From positions 8,791,126-8,855,125 of the forward strand of contig NC_052357.1 in the NCBI RefSeq assembly GCF_009727055.1: a DNA stretch of 64,000 nt, given 5' to 3'. Source of the stretch: Benincasa hispida. Its lineage: Eukaryota > Streptophyta > Magnoliopsida > Cucurbitales > Cucurbitaceae. The position numbers and the translations under genes are program-made. The notes beneath the pieces were generated by a model that was given only the letters and a program-made list of their open reading frames with translations, had not been told where the DNA came from and ran no database searches. Positions 32,436-44,540 of the stretch are shown here, piece after piece (within the stretch, counting starts at the first letter, position 1; the number at the start of each line of letters is the position of its first letter).

Positions 32436-33215
32436 TTGGTCTTACTCAAATATCTGGAAATTTGAGTTCAATCCTTAAGTTGAATGGATCGAACTTCAAG
32501 ATTTGGAAGAAAATCCTAGAGATACTTCTTGGTTGTATGGATTTAGACCTTGCATTAAGGACCGATAAACCTACTTCTACTGAGAAATAGCCAAATACAG
32601 CTAATATTGAGAAGTAGGAACGGTCAAATCGCATGTGTCTGATGATCATTAGGCACTCCATTTCAAAGTCTTTTCGAGGTTCTATCACAGAAAGTGAAAA
32701 TGGCAATAAGTTCCTTATTCAAATTAAGAAATATTTTGCTAAAAATGAAAAAGGAGAAGCAATTAGTCTTTTGACTTCTTTAACTTCTATGAGGTATAAA
32801 GGCAATGGAAACATAAGGTACTACATTATGGAAATGTCCAATCTTGCAGGTTAATTAAAGACACTTGATATCGAGATAAATGAAAATTTACTCGTGCATC
32901 TAGTACTTATCTCTCTTCCTGCACAATTTACTCAGTTTAAGATAAGCTATAGTACTCAGAAGGATAAATAGAGTATTAATGAACTTATCTTACAATGTGT
33001 GTAAGAAGAAGATAGGATTAAGAGAGAAATACAGAAAGTGCTCATTTGGCAACTGACTCTTGTGATAAAAGGAAAAAGAAATTTGTGGATGTTGCAGAAG
33101 GGACATCTCAGCAGAATAAAAACAAGAAACATGCTAATGAAAATCTTTGTTTTTTTTTGCAAAAAGGAAGGACACTTCAAGAAAGATTGTCCCAAGTATG
33201 CCAACTAGTGTGTAA
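32436..33215 (+). pseudogene. Copia A gag
   Basis: The frame has QISGNLSSILKLNGSNFKIW, KKILEILLGCMDLDLALRTD, then RSNRMCLMIIRHSISKSFRG and KFLIQIKKYFAKNEKGEA, typical of Copia gag. The zinc knuckle (C-F-F-C-K-K-E-G-H-F-K-K-D-C) at about 33148-33190 is recognisable, but the run of eight T's inside it shifts the frame by one. Several stops lie between the blocks. Confidence 0.85.
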
Positions 33216-33279
33216 AGAAGGGTAAACTTCTTACTTTGGTTTGTTCTAAAGTTAATATAGCTTCTGTACCTACATATAT

Positions 33280-33600
33280 TTGGTGGGTAGATTTTGTGCT
33301 ACTACTCACATAAGTATATTAATACAGGGTTGCTTGTGGAGCCGGCCGCCAAGTGATGTTGAAAGATTCATCTATGTGGGCGATGGCAAAGCAGTTCCAG
33401 TTGAAGCTATTGGAAATTTTAGATTACTTTTAAAAATTGGTTGCTATTTGGATCTAAATGAGACTTTTGTTGTACCGTCATTTAGACGAAATTTTGTTTG
33501 TATTTTCAGTTTGGACAAATTTGGTTTTTCATGTTCTTTTGGAAACAATAAAGTTAGTCTTTTCAAGATTCCAAACTTATTAGTAACGATTCTTTAATTG
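33280..33600 (+). pseudogene. Copia A protease region
   Basis: Downstream of the zinc knuckle, the frame includes DVERFIYVGDGKAVPVEAIG, then LNETFVVPSFRRNFVCIFSL and DKFGFSCSFGNNKVSLF. This is the second half of a Copia retropepsin. The active-site D-S-G-A segment near 33285-33300 is degenerate. Confidence 0.75.
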
Positions 33601-33699
33601 ATAATCTATATATGTTTGATTCTTTTGCTTCATTTAACAAGAACCTGTTATCTAATTCATGTGGTACAAAGCGTAAATTAAATGAGAATTCTGCTATGT

Positions 33700-34323
33700 T
33701 ATGAAGCGTTTAGGTCACATCTCTAAATAGAGAGAGACTTATGTCATATGGAATTCTCGATTCCCTTGATTTAAGTAACTTTGACATTTGTGTGGAATGT
33801 ATTAAGGGAAAACAGACAAACATAAGAAAATTAGGTGTCAATAGATGCTCAGACGTCTTAGAACTAATACATACTGACATTTGTGGCCCATTCCCTATGG
33901 CTTCTTAGAATTGACAATAATATTTTGTTACGTTCATAAATGACTATTTAAGGTATGGGAACCTATATTTAGTTCATGAGATGTCTCAACCTTTGGATGT
34001 TTTCAAGTCTTTCAAAGTTAAAGTTGAACTTCAACTTGGAAAGAAAATTAAGGCTGTCAAATCTTATCGTGGTGGTGAATACTACGAGAGATACGATGGA
34101 TCAGGTGAACAATGTCCAAGGTCCTTTGCCAAATATCTAGAGGAATGTGGAATCGTCCCACAATACACTATATCGGGCAAACCCAGCATGAATGGTGTAG
34201 CGGAAAGGCGAAATAAATACTTAAGAATATGGTAAGAAGTATGATTAGTCATTCTTTTCTACCAGAATTCATATGAGGTGAGGCACTAAAGATTGCAACA
34301 TATATCCTTTATAGGGTATCTAG
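33700..34323 (+). pseudogene. Copia A integrase, first part
   Basis: The sequence contains the zinc-binding C-V-E-C-I-K-G-K-Q segment, ELIHTDICGPFPMAS with catalytic Asp 1, FINDYLRYGNLYLVHEM with Asp 2, and SGKPSMNGVAERRNKYL with the catalytic Glu. Stops and a frame change lie between them. The frame is then cut by a nested LTR at 34324, within the segment that normally continues into KAVAKTPYELW. Confidence 0.88.
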
Positions 34324-37300
34324 TGAAGGAGTTATATAATATGCAACGGAAGAATTCAGAATCAATAAGTACTCTAACTACACTTAATTGAGTTTTAAAC
34401 ATGCTACTCATTGGAAGTTCACAAGAGGGTTTGAGCTACACTTTACCTTTGAAGAAAACTCCACGAATTCAGCAAGTAATCTGGAAATTTGAGCTTGAAT
34501 CTTCAAGTAGACTGCCACCAATATCTTCTCTACTAATCTCAATGAGGATTGTGTGGTGGAAGCACACAAATTGAGCTGAATTTGGATGAATTTGAGAGAG
34601 GGAAGAGGGTTTTTACTTCAGCAGAGGTCTGGTTCAAAACACAGCATGCATGGCTTAGTTCTCAGTCTTAAGCTTCAATTTATAAGCTAAAATGATGCAT
34701 GGATATAGTGTTTGTGAAGGAACTCTTGACGAAGAGCATCCATGAGCACGTTCGGATCTTTCCGATTTCATCATGATCGAAATACAACACATATATTCTA
34801 ACAGAAAGTTAAACAAATTAACACTAATTAATGGCATGCTTCGAACAATAAAAATACAAGGGAAAGAGTTTTCATACCAGTTGAAGACCCTCTTCAAACG
34901 TCAAACTCAGAAGTAGTGGAAGAACCTCTATGCAAACTCTATCATCCAGCAAATCAGTCGGCTGCGGTAGAACGATCGTCTACACCAACAGCAGCAACAC
35001 GATCAGCCACGAACAAGAAAGTAGTGAGGACGACACCACCAATTGAAGCCCTTGGTATTCTCGTAGTGAGAATCCAAAATGTGGTCTTTGGTGAATTTTG
35101 TAGAGGTCGAAGAAAAGACAAATCGTGTAAACGATAAACAAGTGGGAGAGAAAGAGCTATCGCATAGCAAGTGTGCTTATCGTTTAGAAGAAGCTACACG
35201 ATCGTGTAGGTTTTACTAAGCGATCGTTTAATAGATGGTATACGATCGTTTAGAAAACGCAGCAGACTATGCAATCGTTTAGGAAAGTTAAGAGATCGTT
35301 TAGGGATAGGCATGCGATCATTTAGGCACTGGTGTGCGATCGTTTAGACAATGAGCAACTATCGTATAGGCTCTCAAACTAGGCGATCATTACGTTTTCA
35401 CACCAATTGCGAATTTTCAAACTTTTTGCAAAATGAAACAAATTTTCATTTTACTCTTCGGTTACAATAACCGACTTCGGATTCTCCCACTAACGCACGA
35501 CCGAGGAGAGGTTTTTAGTCAATTATCATATAATTAACCAATTTAATAATTAATGATTATAATCATATTATATTCTTACCCTATAGTTTGATATCATATA
35601 TCTACTATAGTAATCTCTCCTCCACTTGATATAAATCATATTTATATCTAATTTCCTCTAAATTAATGCATCTCATACATTTAGTCAATTATATCATATA
35701 TAATTAACCAGTCCAATTATATCATATATAATCGAACTCCCTCTTGTCAATTTGAATATTTCAAATTGACCCAAACACTGATTCTCAAATTTATCCAAGC
35801 TACCCAAGGGACCTAATGGACCTGTGGCTCGAAGCTCCAACGGTCCGTGAATAGCTGACTAAACTCTTTAGCCACGAGATCTACCATTTGTTAACTGTCA
35901 GGCATTCCACTAAAGACCAATAACTGCTCTTCTTACAACAAATATATTTCCATGTCTATTGGATATAACCAATCATGAGTACGATGACCCTTCACATATG
36001 CTCGTAAGTACAGCTGGGCCAATTTACCGTTTTACTCCTGTAGTTACATCTCACTCCTTAAGTACCACCGAATCCTCTAATGAACAATACAACATAGTCC
36101 AACTATGTGTGAACACCTCTCGAGCCAAGAGAAGGTGTGTGGCGCCACATCGTTCAAGCCCTGGAATCAGCCCTTAAGGGAGCTATCTATCTACTTACCC
36201 CTGCTTCGGGGAATGAGTGAATTACATCTTATGTAGTTGAGTTCCCAACTCCCAAATCAGACGAATCCCCAAAATGGTAGGTTTGAATCGGCGATCTGGC
36301 CAATCGCACCCATACAAATCAAAAGACTGCCCTCAATGGTAAAAGTTCCCAACTCACTCAAGATTGAGGTCATGTTACCTATGGTCATCCTAGTGAAGTG
36401 AAGCTCTGTCATGAACGGTGTTATATAACGAGACGTTAACACTATGTGGTCAGGTCTTATACAAACTCTTTGTATAGGATGCCACCGCTTGCATGTCCCT
36501 ACACAAATGATCAGGATCAGATCATCTGTGACAAGTCACAACACTTGTGACCATTCCACAAAGCGGGCCGCGTCCATAGCGTTACCAGGATAAGGTTTCC
36601 CTCCTATATCCATATACTACAAACCATCTTGGTTATCACTCAAGACATGATCCACTTGTATGTCACCACATACATGCTTAAGTTACATACAGATAACTAG
36701 GGATTTTATGTTTATTGGTTTGTAGTAAAGCAAATAAAACATACAACTGAGCAAAAACAAGATGTGAAGTAAATATCATATATAATACAACACAAACGTT
36801 TGTACAAACTACAGAACACGAGAGTTTAGGGCATCAACCCCAATAGTTTGCATGGAGGCCAGCTTCAGCTTCACCAATTTAATGAACTCAAAATGGATTT
36901 TGGTGATTAACCACTCAAATGAGATAGTGGATTTTTCAAAAATTGGAAAAATCCACTAAAACTCATGTAATCATTTTTTTAATTAAAATGTTAAAAAATG
37001 ATTTTCTATTTAAATAAACTATTTTATTTAAATATTTATTTTTATAAAATTAATTCAAATTAATTAATTTAAATAAAACTAATTTTAATTTTAATTAAAT
37101 TATTAATTTAATATCTTAGTATTAAATTAATAAAACACCAATTCCACTAAATTAAACGTTTCAATTGTATCGTATACAATTAATTGAAACCCTAAAAACG
37201 AATTTGAACATTTCAAAATCATAACCCTAATTTCAAATTTCATACAATAATACTCAATTTATTAATCCAATTTTTGAGCTAGTAGAGGGATCTAATGGAC

Positions 37301-38289
37301 ATACAGATCATGATATATGTAATTAATTGGTTAAACTCTTTAAACCGAATTAATTACTATTCTTTAACTATCTAGGCACACCATTATAGCTCGATAATTG
37401 CACTTTCTTCACTGTAGATGTATTTCTGTCCATTTTGACCATAATCAGTAAGTCGATCCTTCACAGATCGTTCGTATTTATAGCTGAATCAAAATTACCG
37501 TTTTACCCATGTAAATGCATCTTGTTCCTTAAGCTCCCACTGACCCTCTATCGAATAACTGATTCATAATACCACTTATGAATTATGTCCCTCTGTACCA
37601 AGAGAGAGTAGGGCCCCATTGTTCAAGACCAGAAACTAGCACTTAAGAGAACAATCTATCTGCTAACCCTAAGACCGGTAGGAGTGAATTCCATCTTGCA
37701 AGGGTATGTCTCCAACTATCTATCTGGTCTTATCCCCAACATAGAATGATTATTGAGAAATGTTTTTGGACTACTCTCACCTATGCAGATCAAAGAATAA
37801 TTCCGAATAAACAGGAGTTCATAGTTAGCTCAGGATTAAGATTGAGTTACCCTAGGTTATTTTTGTTTGAAATAGTCAGTTTAATAGTAAACGGTTGTTG
37901 TAAAGAAAAGTGACTATTTCGAGGTCCAGTCTTATGAAAACTCATTGCATAGTATGCCCTCACTCACATGTCTCTACATGAATGATCTATGGATCACATC
38001 ATTTATATCAGCATACAAAATGAGTCGTATCCAATAGTGTTACCAGGATGAGATACCCAATTTCATCCATATACTTATAGATCTTTAGGCTATATACTAT
38101 AACTTGATCTTATTTATGTCACCACATAAAGTAGTATTCATACTATAACCATGGATTTGTTTATTGAATTTTCATAATAGAATGCAATCTCAATAATTTT
38201 ATTCAATAAAATACTCAATAATATTTTATTGATAAATAAAATGTTTAACACGAAATTTACGAACTGTGAGTTTTAGGACATTCCCAACA
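34324..38289 (-). mobile_element. Solo LTR in Copia A integrase, itself split by another LTR
   Basis: It starts TGAAGGAGTTATATAATATG and ends TTCCCAACA on the + strand, so read leftward it starts TGTTGGGAATGTCC. The flanks TCTAG (34319-34323) and CCTGG (38290-38294) look like a diverged 5-bp duplication. Integrase coding resumes in frame right after. Without the inner insertion and its extra target copy it is about 1830 bp. Its interior is AT-rich with no coding domain. Confidence 0.82.
34715..36845 (-). mobile_element. Solo LTR inside the LTR at 34324-38289, target duplication GTTTG
   Basis: This is 2131 bp, from TGAAGGAACTCTTGACGAAG to GCATCAACCCCAATA. The outer end was presumably CCCCAACA and has mutated. 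Perfect GTTTG duplications lie at 34710-34714 and 36846-36850. Read leftward it begins TGGGGTTGATGCCC, matching the family at 47296 and 49497. A dense array of CGATCGTTTAG-like motifs lies at about 35170-35400. Confidence 0.9.
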
Positions 38290-38580
38290 CCTGGTAAAGC
38301 AGTAGCTAAAACCCCTTATGAGTTGTGGACAGGAAAGAAGCCTAGTATTAGACATCTTCACATTTGGGGTTGTCTAGCTAAGGCTAGGCCTTACAGGCCT
38401 AATGAAAGAAAATTGGACTCAAGAACTATTAGCTACTATTTGTTGGGTATTCTGAGTGCTCTCGGGGTTTCAAGTTTTATGATCCCACTTCTAGATCATT
38501 GTTTGAGATGGGAAATACTAGATTCCTTAAGGATATTGAGTTTGGGGAGGAAGATAACATAAAGAAAGTTGTCCTTGAAG
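38290..38580 (+). pseudogene. Copia A integrase, second part
   Basis: Coding resumes KAVAKTPYELWTGKKPSIRH, then LHIWGCLAKARPYRPNERKL, the conserved Copia segment after the integrase core. A frame change follows near 38450. 38581-38880 is the degenerate integrase-RT linker. Confidence 0.88.
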
Positions 38581-38883
38581 AGGATTAGTTTCTTTTCCTA
38601 ATGTGGTTATAAATGATGTCCAGTCTCCAATTCCTGACTTCATTATTGAACCAATTATAAAACAAGAAAAAATTGAAGTCCTGTTGTTGAACCTGAATTT
38701 CAAACTTAACACCTTTAAGAAGTGGCATTAAAGAGATCCACTAGGGAATAAAAAAGTGAAATTCTAGATGATTATATTGTATTTCTTCAAGAACATCATA
38801 ATGATGTGGGTGTATTGGAAGATGATCCAATCAACTTCCAACATGCTCTATAAAGTTCTAACTCTCAAAAGTGGATAAATGCT

Positions 38884-39275
38884 ATGGAAGTGAAAATAAA
38901 ATCTATGAAAGACAATGACGTTTTGGAACTTGTTGAATTGCCATTAGGAATGAAACCCATAGGTTGTAAATGGATATTTAAAACCAAAAGAGATTTACAT
39001 GGAAATATGGAAAGATATAAGTCTCGTCTTGTTGCAAAGGATTTTACTCAAAAGGAAGGCATTGATTACAAAGAGATTTTCTCTCTAGTTTCATCAAAAG
39101 ACTCTTTTAGGGTAATCTTGGCACTGGTAGCTCACTTTGATTTAGAGCTACACCAGATAGATGTAAAAACTGTGTTTTTCAATAAGAACATTAATGAGAC
39201 GATTTATATGGTGCAACTAGAAAACTTTGTGTCTAGTAATTAAAAGTCTATGGTGTGCAAATTGAAGAAATCCAT
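38884..39275 (+). pseudogene. Copia A reverse transcriptase, first part
   Basis: MKPIGCKWIFKTKRDLHGNM, RLVAKDFTQKEGIDYKEIFS and LELHQIDVKTVFFNKNINET are the RT fingers and palm start. A stop precedes KSMVCKLKKSI. The next codons are cut by the LTR at 39276, whose target copy TCCAT is part of the coding sequence. Confidence 0.9.
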
Positions 39276-41161
39276 TGATGACATTGGAATGGATGTGTTA
39301 TGCATGCATTGTGACAATAGATAATATGCTACAAACTCATGTTGCCATAAACTTGTAACGCTAAAAAATTGGAATGTCATGTTGTGTCATCGCTTATGCA
39401 CACTACTTCTAAATATGCATTGTTAATGATAGGCTTGTAGTATGCGATAGAGTAATGCGTGTCACAAGTTTCCTTGCGCTGAAACCAAGTATAATTCCAA
39501 CGCAAGTTTCTCAGAATAATCCGAGGTCGAAAACAGGGATAGTTTTCATTAATGCGTTACTTTTGTGATACATGTGACCGGTTTTTACAATTAATAAAGA
39601 ATTGGGTTTATACAGGAATTTAAAGTGTGATGAAAATAAAATTGCGTTAATAAAATAAAGTTGCGTTGAAAATAAAATCCTAAACTAATATGATATAAAG
39701 TACATGATACATGATACTGAGTTTGAGACTGACTGTGAAGTTATACAAAGGATCGTGGTATGCGATGGCAAGTCTTCATGGATGAATCAGAAATAGAAGG
39801 AATAAATAGTAAAAACATCACAAGTTTGTTAATTGTGTTAAAGATGCAACTAAGGTTCCGCTTTCCCTTGGCGTACACCTCTCGGTGATCGGTTGCGTTC
39901 CCATATCTCTATGGTGAAACAGGGATGAACATGATGAATGCAAGGTTGCTTCCATCTCTGGAAGTACTTCTCGCTTTAGTTACCGCATTCTTTCAACCTT
40001 CTCTCGATAGGCGGAATAACATCTTCACTTCTGCTCTCACAGGTGAAGATGCCATCAAGCATGCTTTGACTAAACATAATTATTTCCTTAACACAAATTA
40101 ATTTACTTGCTTAATTCTTGCTATTTACCCAGAGAATTAGGAAAACATCATGGAGAAAATGGATTATGGATGAACGGAAATAGACAGAGATATGACAATG
40201 GGAATGATCATAACATTTAATACTAAGATTAAGCGTTCGATACATGGTGTGAATGAAAGATTAAGAAGATGAATACAGATGATGAAAAAGAGATTAGAAA
40301 CAAATATAAAAAAGTGTCAACATCTTGACACAGATTCCTGGACGGAGGTTTTGCTTGTCGGCGTGTGGTAGAAATGGAGAGGAGATCTTCCCTCTCAGGC
40401 TTGCTCTTCTGGTAGAAATGACCTTCACACAAAGCTTCAACGGCGGGGATTGGAAGGATTCTTTCGGAGACTCACCTCTCGGCCTTGTCTCTTGATTATA
40501 CCGGATCTACTCTGGAAATCGCTTTAGACCAGTCTCTCTCTCAAATCAGTATATATACGTCTCTATGTATTCAAGTATATCTTTCAGTGAATTTACAGAA
40601 GCTATTTATAGGTGAAGCTTGGCTCTTTGACTTCATGGTCCCCACTTTATAGTTATGGTAGTTTCTGAAATGGCGGAGTGAATATTCCTTCTGTTACGCA
40701 ATCAATCCATCAGAAATGCACAACTGAAAGTTGTACATTTGTCAGAATCCTCCGCAAATGTGTTGCTCTTTACATCTTCGATCGATCGTCGCATACGGTG
40801 TTATTTTTTATTACCGCATACGGTTGAAATTGCGTTGATCGCTAAGCTCTTGATCGATTGTCGCATGCGCCGTCATTGCGTTGATCATCTCTTCATTCCT
40901 GAATGATAGGCGCAATGCGACATAGATGCGTTGTTTATTTTATCTTTGAGCCATGAACACATGCGGTGACTGATTTCCTGCAAAACAGAAATTGAAACAC
41001 TCTATTCTACCATCGTAATGGTGTTAGTGGGTGTATTGACGACAATTTATAATTCTCGCATTTCTTAGCCAATTTCTATACTATCGACGCAACTTTTCTT
41101 TCTTTTTGCCGCAATATCTAAATAAAACAGTATAAATAACTTGTATTTCTACAAGTTATCA
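39276..41161 (-). mobile_element. Solo LTR in Copia A RT, target duplication TCCAT
   Basis: This is an 1886-bp unit from TGATGACATTGGAATGG to TACAAGTTATCA, with perfect TCCAT at 39271-39275 and 41162-41166. Read leftward it starts with the terminal hairpin TGATAACTTGTAGAAATACA shared with the LTR at 28170. It also shares phrases such as CAAGTATAATTCC and GGTCGAAAACAGGGA with the 2609 family, so these are related Athila-like LTRs. There is no coding domain. Confidence 0.9.
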
Positions 41162-41166
41162 TCCAT

Positions 41167-41480
41167 CTACAGTCTCAAGCAAGCCTCTCATCAATAGTAT
41201 CATAAATTCCATGAAGTGATAACCTCCTTTGGTTTTGAGGGGAATATAGTGGAAGATTGTGTATGATGTAGGTTTATTGCATGACACCAAGAGATTTCTC
41301 AAAAAGAATTTTGAGATGAAGGATCTTGGTGATGCTTCTTTTGTATTAGGAATTGAAATACTGTGAGATCGTTCTCAAGGTATTTTCAGATTGTCACAAA
41401 AGAACTATATTGAAAATATTTTGAGTAGATTTGGCATGAAAGATTATGCACTAGGAGATACCCTGGTCACTAAATGTGAT
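41167..41480 (+). pseudogene. Copia A reverse transcriptase, second part
   Basis: Coding resumes SIYSLKQASHQ, a stop, YHKFHEVITSFGFEGNIVED, then jumps to segments equivalent to LLHDTKRFL and FEMKDLGDASFVLGIEI. The stretch that should contain the YVDD catalytic loop, about 25-30 codons, is deleted at about 41265, so RT activity is lost for good. Confidence 0.85.
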
Positions 41481-41514
41481 AAATTTCATTTAGGTTAATG
41501 CTCCAATACCACAC

Positions 41515-42165
41515 TTGAGACTAAGGAGATGCAGGAAGATTCTTTATGCATCGGCTGTTGGAAGTCTAATGTACGCTCAAGTATGTATGCGTCCAGATAT
41601 TACGTTCATAGTTGGAGTGTTAGGTAGATATTTGAGCAATCCAGGGATGAATCATTGGAAAGTAGCCGAATGGGTTATGAGGTATTTACAGAGAACAAAA
41701 TATTATATGCTTACTTATCAAAGATCAGAAGTTTTGGAGATCACTGGGTATTCTGATTTCGATTATGCTGGATGTCAAGACACTTTGCGATCTACTTCAA
41801 GCTATATCTTCATGTTTGCTGGAGGAGTTGTATCCTGAAAAAGTGTTAAACAAACACTTATAGCTTTTTCTACCATGGCTGCGAAGTTTATAGCAGATTA
41901 TGAGGCGTCTAATCCTAGAATATGGTTGCGAAATTTTGTCACTAGGCTACGAATAGTGGTTGGCATAGAAAGACCACTAAAATTATTTTGTGACAATAAG
42001 TCGGCAGTCATGTATTCCAACAACAAAAGAAGCAATACAAAGTCAAAGTACATAGACGTGAAGTTTCTGGTTGTTAAAGAAAGAGTTCAGAATTGTCAAG
42101 TTTCGATAGAACACATAGGAAAAAACTCTATGGCGGCAGATCCATTGACTAAAGGTACCGTCTAA
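41515..42165 (+). pseudogene. Copia A RNase H
   Basis: The sequence includes YASAVGSLMYAQVCMRPDIT, YLSNPGMNHWKVAEWVMRYL, GYSDFDYAGCQDTLRSTSSY, a stop near 41836, then an AKFIADYEASNPRIWLRNFV segment and LKLFCDNKSAVMYSNNKRSN. It ends SIEHIGKNSMAADPLTKGTV. 42166-42654 downstream has no gene and leads to the 3' LTR. Confidence 0.9.
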
Positions 42166-42654
42166 AGTTTTTCATGAGCATGTTGTTCACATGGATGTTA
42201 GTCACTTTTCTGGTTCTATGGTTTATGAGAGTTTGTTATTGAAGATGTTCTTTGACCTTATTTTGTTTATTTTCTATATAGAATAAAGTTGGTGGTTTAT
42301 GTTTTATTATCTGAATTTTTTTATCATGCATGCGGTTTAGCATAAAGTTTTTAAGAATGATCTCACTAAGGAATTTGAACCAGTTGGAAACAGGCATGAT
42401 CTAGATCACTTTGCATGTAGTTTTAATGCTATCCATCCATACTTGATCTATCTCATTAAATGTATCAGAATTGGTGATCAAGGAAGGTTTAGTTATAAGG
42501 ATAGTGACGAAAGCCGCCTTGATTCCTTGCTAATACAGGAAATGGATAGATTGAACTAAAGGGGATTCTATTATTGAAATAACCTGTTTATACACGTTTA
42601 AGATTTATGTGATTTAATTATTTCAGGTATACAGACACAACCCACGTATGAGAT

Positions 42655-43083
42655 TCTTAGACGTATTTAAATAATAATACGTTTAATTAAAGTATGAGCT
42701 ATGTATGCGGATTATAATTTATCACATTGGTTATTTTATTAGATTGTGTCATATTATGTGGTATACTTAATTAAGACCCTAGATTCATAATTGAGTATGG
42801 ATTTAATGGGTAGAAACTCATTCCTAGTTAATTAGGATTTAACAGTAACTCTAATTGAACTAGTATATAAAGATACCTTAACGCTATAGTCTTCAATATA
42901 CCAAAACAATAAATATTCGTCTTTTTTGAATTCTATCTCGAGAAAGATCCCACTTAGGGCATTTAGAGTTTTGGTTGATAAAGACAATAGCCACCTTATA
43001 ATTGTCGTCAATTTTGGAATGGAATCTAGTATGTTATTCTTGACAATTTAACATGAATGATCCTAGGGTTATATCTATTAATA
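42655..43083 (+). repeat. Copia A 3' LTR
   Basis: It is about 429 bp and starts TCTTAGACGTATTTAAATAA (TG mutated to TC). It matches the split 5' LTR throughout. It is intact across the point where Copia B broke the 5' copy. The right end near 43083 is approximate. Confidence 0.88.
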
Positions 43084-43179
43084 TAGATTTAAAGTATTTA
43101 TGCTAACACAATAATCATAAGAAAAAAAAAAAGAGAAACGGAAAGAAAAGCTAAGAAGATAAAAACAAAAAAGAAAGAG

Positions 43180-43290
43180 CCAACTTTCGACGAGCAACTA
43201 AACATTTGGCTCGAAGAAAACAATTGTTATTTAATACGAATGGCTTCGATCAACCAAGGTCATGCTGGAAAGGCTGGAAATAAAGCTGTA
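43180..43290 (+). pseudogene. Possible last part of the decayed coding locus
   Basis: A + frame reads KEPTFDEQLNIWLEENNCYL, then IRMASINQGHAGKAGNKAVD and a stop, right after the Copia A 3' LTR and an A/G-rich stretch. It may continue the locus cut at 15420, but no target duplication or homology confirms this. No family is recognised. Confidence 0.35.
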
Positions 43291-43408
43291 GATTAAAAAG
43301 AAGACTTTCCATTTTTCTGGGCCTCGACGTATTTTGTTTGAAAGTGTTTTATTGTTGCTGTTGGAGATAAGAGACTAGTACTGCTTCTATCATCATGTTT
43401 ATTGTTTT

Positions 43409-43932
43409 ATGAATCGATTATTAATTTATACTCTTGTTTTTGTTGCCCTTTTCATTGTTTTCATGAAGGTTTCTTCTCCTCTCATGATAACAGCTTCCCA
43501 TGCTGCTCGTTTATTGCCCAAAACAGGTGAGCAAATTACTACCTTAATTAATACCATTGTCAAAATGTTTTGGAGTTATTTTAAAATAGGTTAATAATGG
43601 CTCTGAATGAGTTAAAAGTTTTGTGTCACATGTAATTTCACAATCTTTGTCTAGATAGTGGTATTAATTTGATTAGGGCATATCCAGACGTCTTTTTTAA
43701 TTAATCAGTTTAGAGAATTAATGTTTACGAAAAATCGATGTGACAAATTGTATATTCTAGATGGATAATTTAAGCTTTAAATGATATCAAGAGATCATTC
43801 GATCATTGGGTTAGATATTTAGTTAGGTTGAAACTTAAAGCCGAACAAATTGGGTTAACGTGAGATTTTTATCTTATTACCAAAAACATATTAAAAATGG
43901 ATGGAAAAGACAAGGGATCAATAGTAAGATAG
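43409..43932 (+). pseudogene. Truncated paralog of the Cys-rich peptide gene (exon 1 and part of intron)
   Basis: Exon 1 (43409-43526) encodes FVALFIVFMKVSSPLMITAS and HAARLLPKTG, nearly the same as paralog 1. The same CAG/GTGAGC donor follows. Intron sequence matching paralog 1 continues to about 43930. No Cys-rich exon 2 is found before paralog 3. The conserved TATA region is also missing; the decayed locus and Copia A LTR lie upstream instead. It looks like a partial segmental duplicate. Reading through the donor gives only a 61-residue open frame. Confidence 0.72.
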
Positions 43933-44454
43933 AAAATTTGTACTTTTGACCTCGAGGTTAGAGGTTTGATTTCTCCACTATATATATTATAATAAAAAAA
44001 AAAACTCAAATATTTAACTTATGAAATTGAATGCTAAACTTAAATAAATGAGAAATTTAATATTCTTTATTGATGCTTGATCAATTTTTATTCCGTTAAA
44101 ATTTTCTTGAGACCAAGAGAATTTTAGTTTTCCCTAAGGATTTTGGTTGATTAAGTTCAATTGATTTTTCAGCTATGTTCAAATATTTTTGTGCTTGAGT
44201 TTAATGGAACATTTTTATATATAGCTTGATGTCTTTGTTACTACTTTATGAATAATTTTTTGGTTAGATACAAGATTGATATGCATGCCTTTAATACAAT
44301 TTTAGGAAAATATCAAGCACAAATTATAATTTTATCACTTAAAAATAAGTTTTTATACCTCGTTAATTATTAATTGGGATAATTGCAAATATAGACATTA
44401 GACCCAAAATATTAGCAGATATAACATAATGTAAAAAAAAATTGTAAATAGGGC

Positions 44455-44540
44455 CAATTTTAAATAGTCTATCAGTGATAGACCATATCACTGGTAAGAG
44501 TTTATCAACGATAGAAGTCTATTGCTTATAGACTTGTCTA
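44455..44540. repeat. Palindromic CTATCAGTGATAG repeat
   Basis: TCTATCAGTGATAGACC and related half-sites (TATCAACGATAGAAGTCTAT, TTATAGACTTGTCTA) are packed into about 85 bases. The same motif family lies at 63124-63201. It is probably a MITE-type repeat with an internal palindrome. Confidence 0.6.

Larger units (their letters stand above)
15420..43083 (+). mobile_element. Copia A: right-facing Copia element split by nested insertions
   Basis: The 5' LTR (15420-15594 plus 30938-31120) and 3' LTR (42655-43083) bound gag, protease, integrase, RT and RNase H in Copia order on the + strand. Its own sequence amounts to only a few kb. The rest of the 27.7-kb span is Copia B in the 5' LTR, an LTR within an LTR in integrase, and another LTR in RT. 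The uninterrupted 3' LTR reads CATTCCTAGTTAATTAGG where the 5' LTR is split, which proves the insertion point. No clear target duplication was found. The element is dead: stops, a gag frameshift, and loss of the RT YxDD region. Confidence 0.88.
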
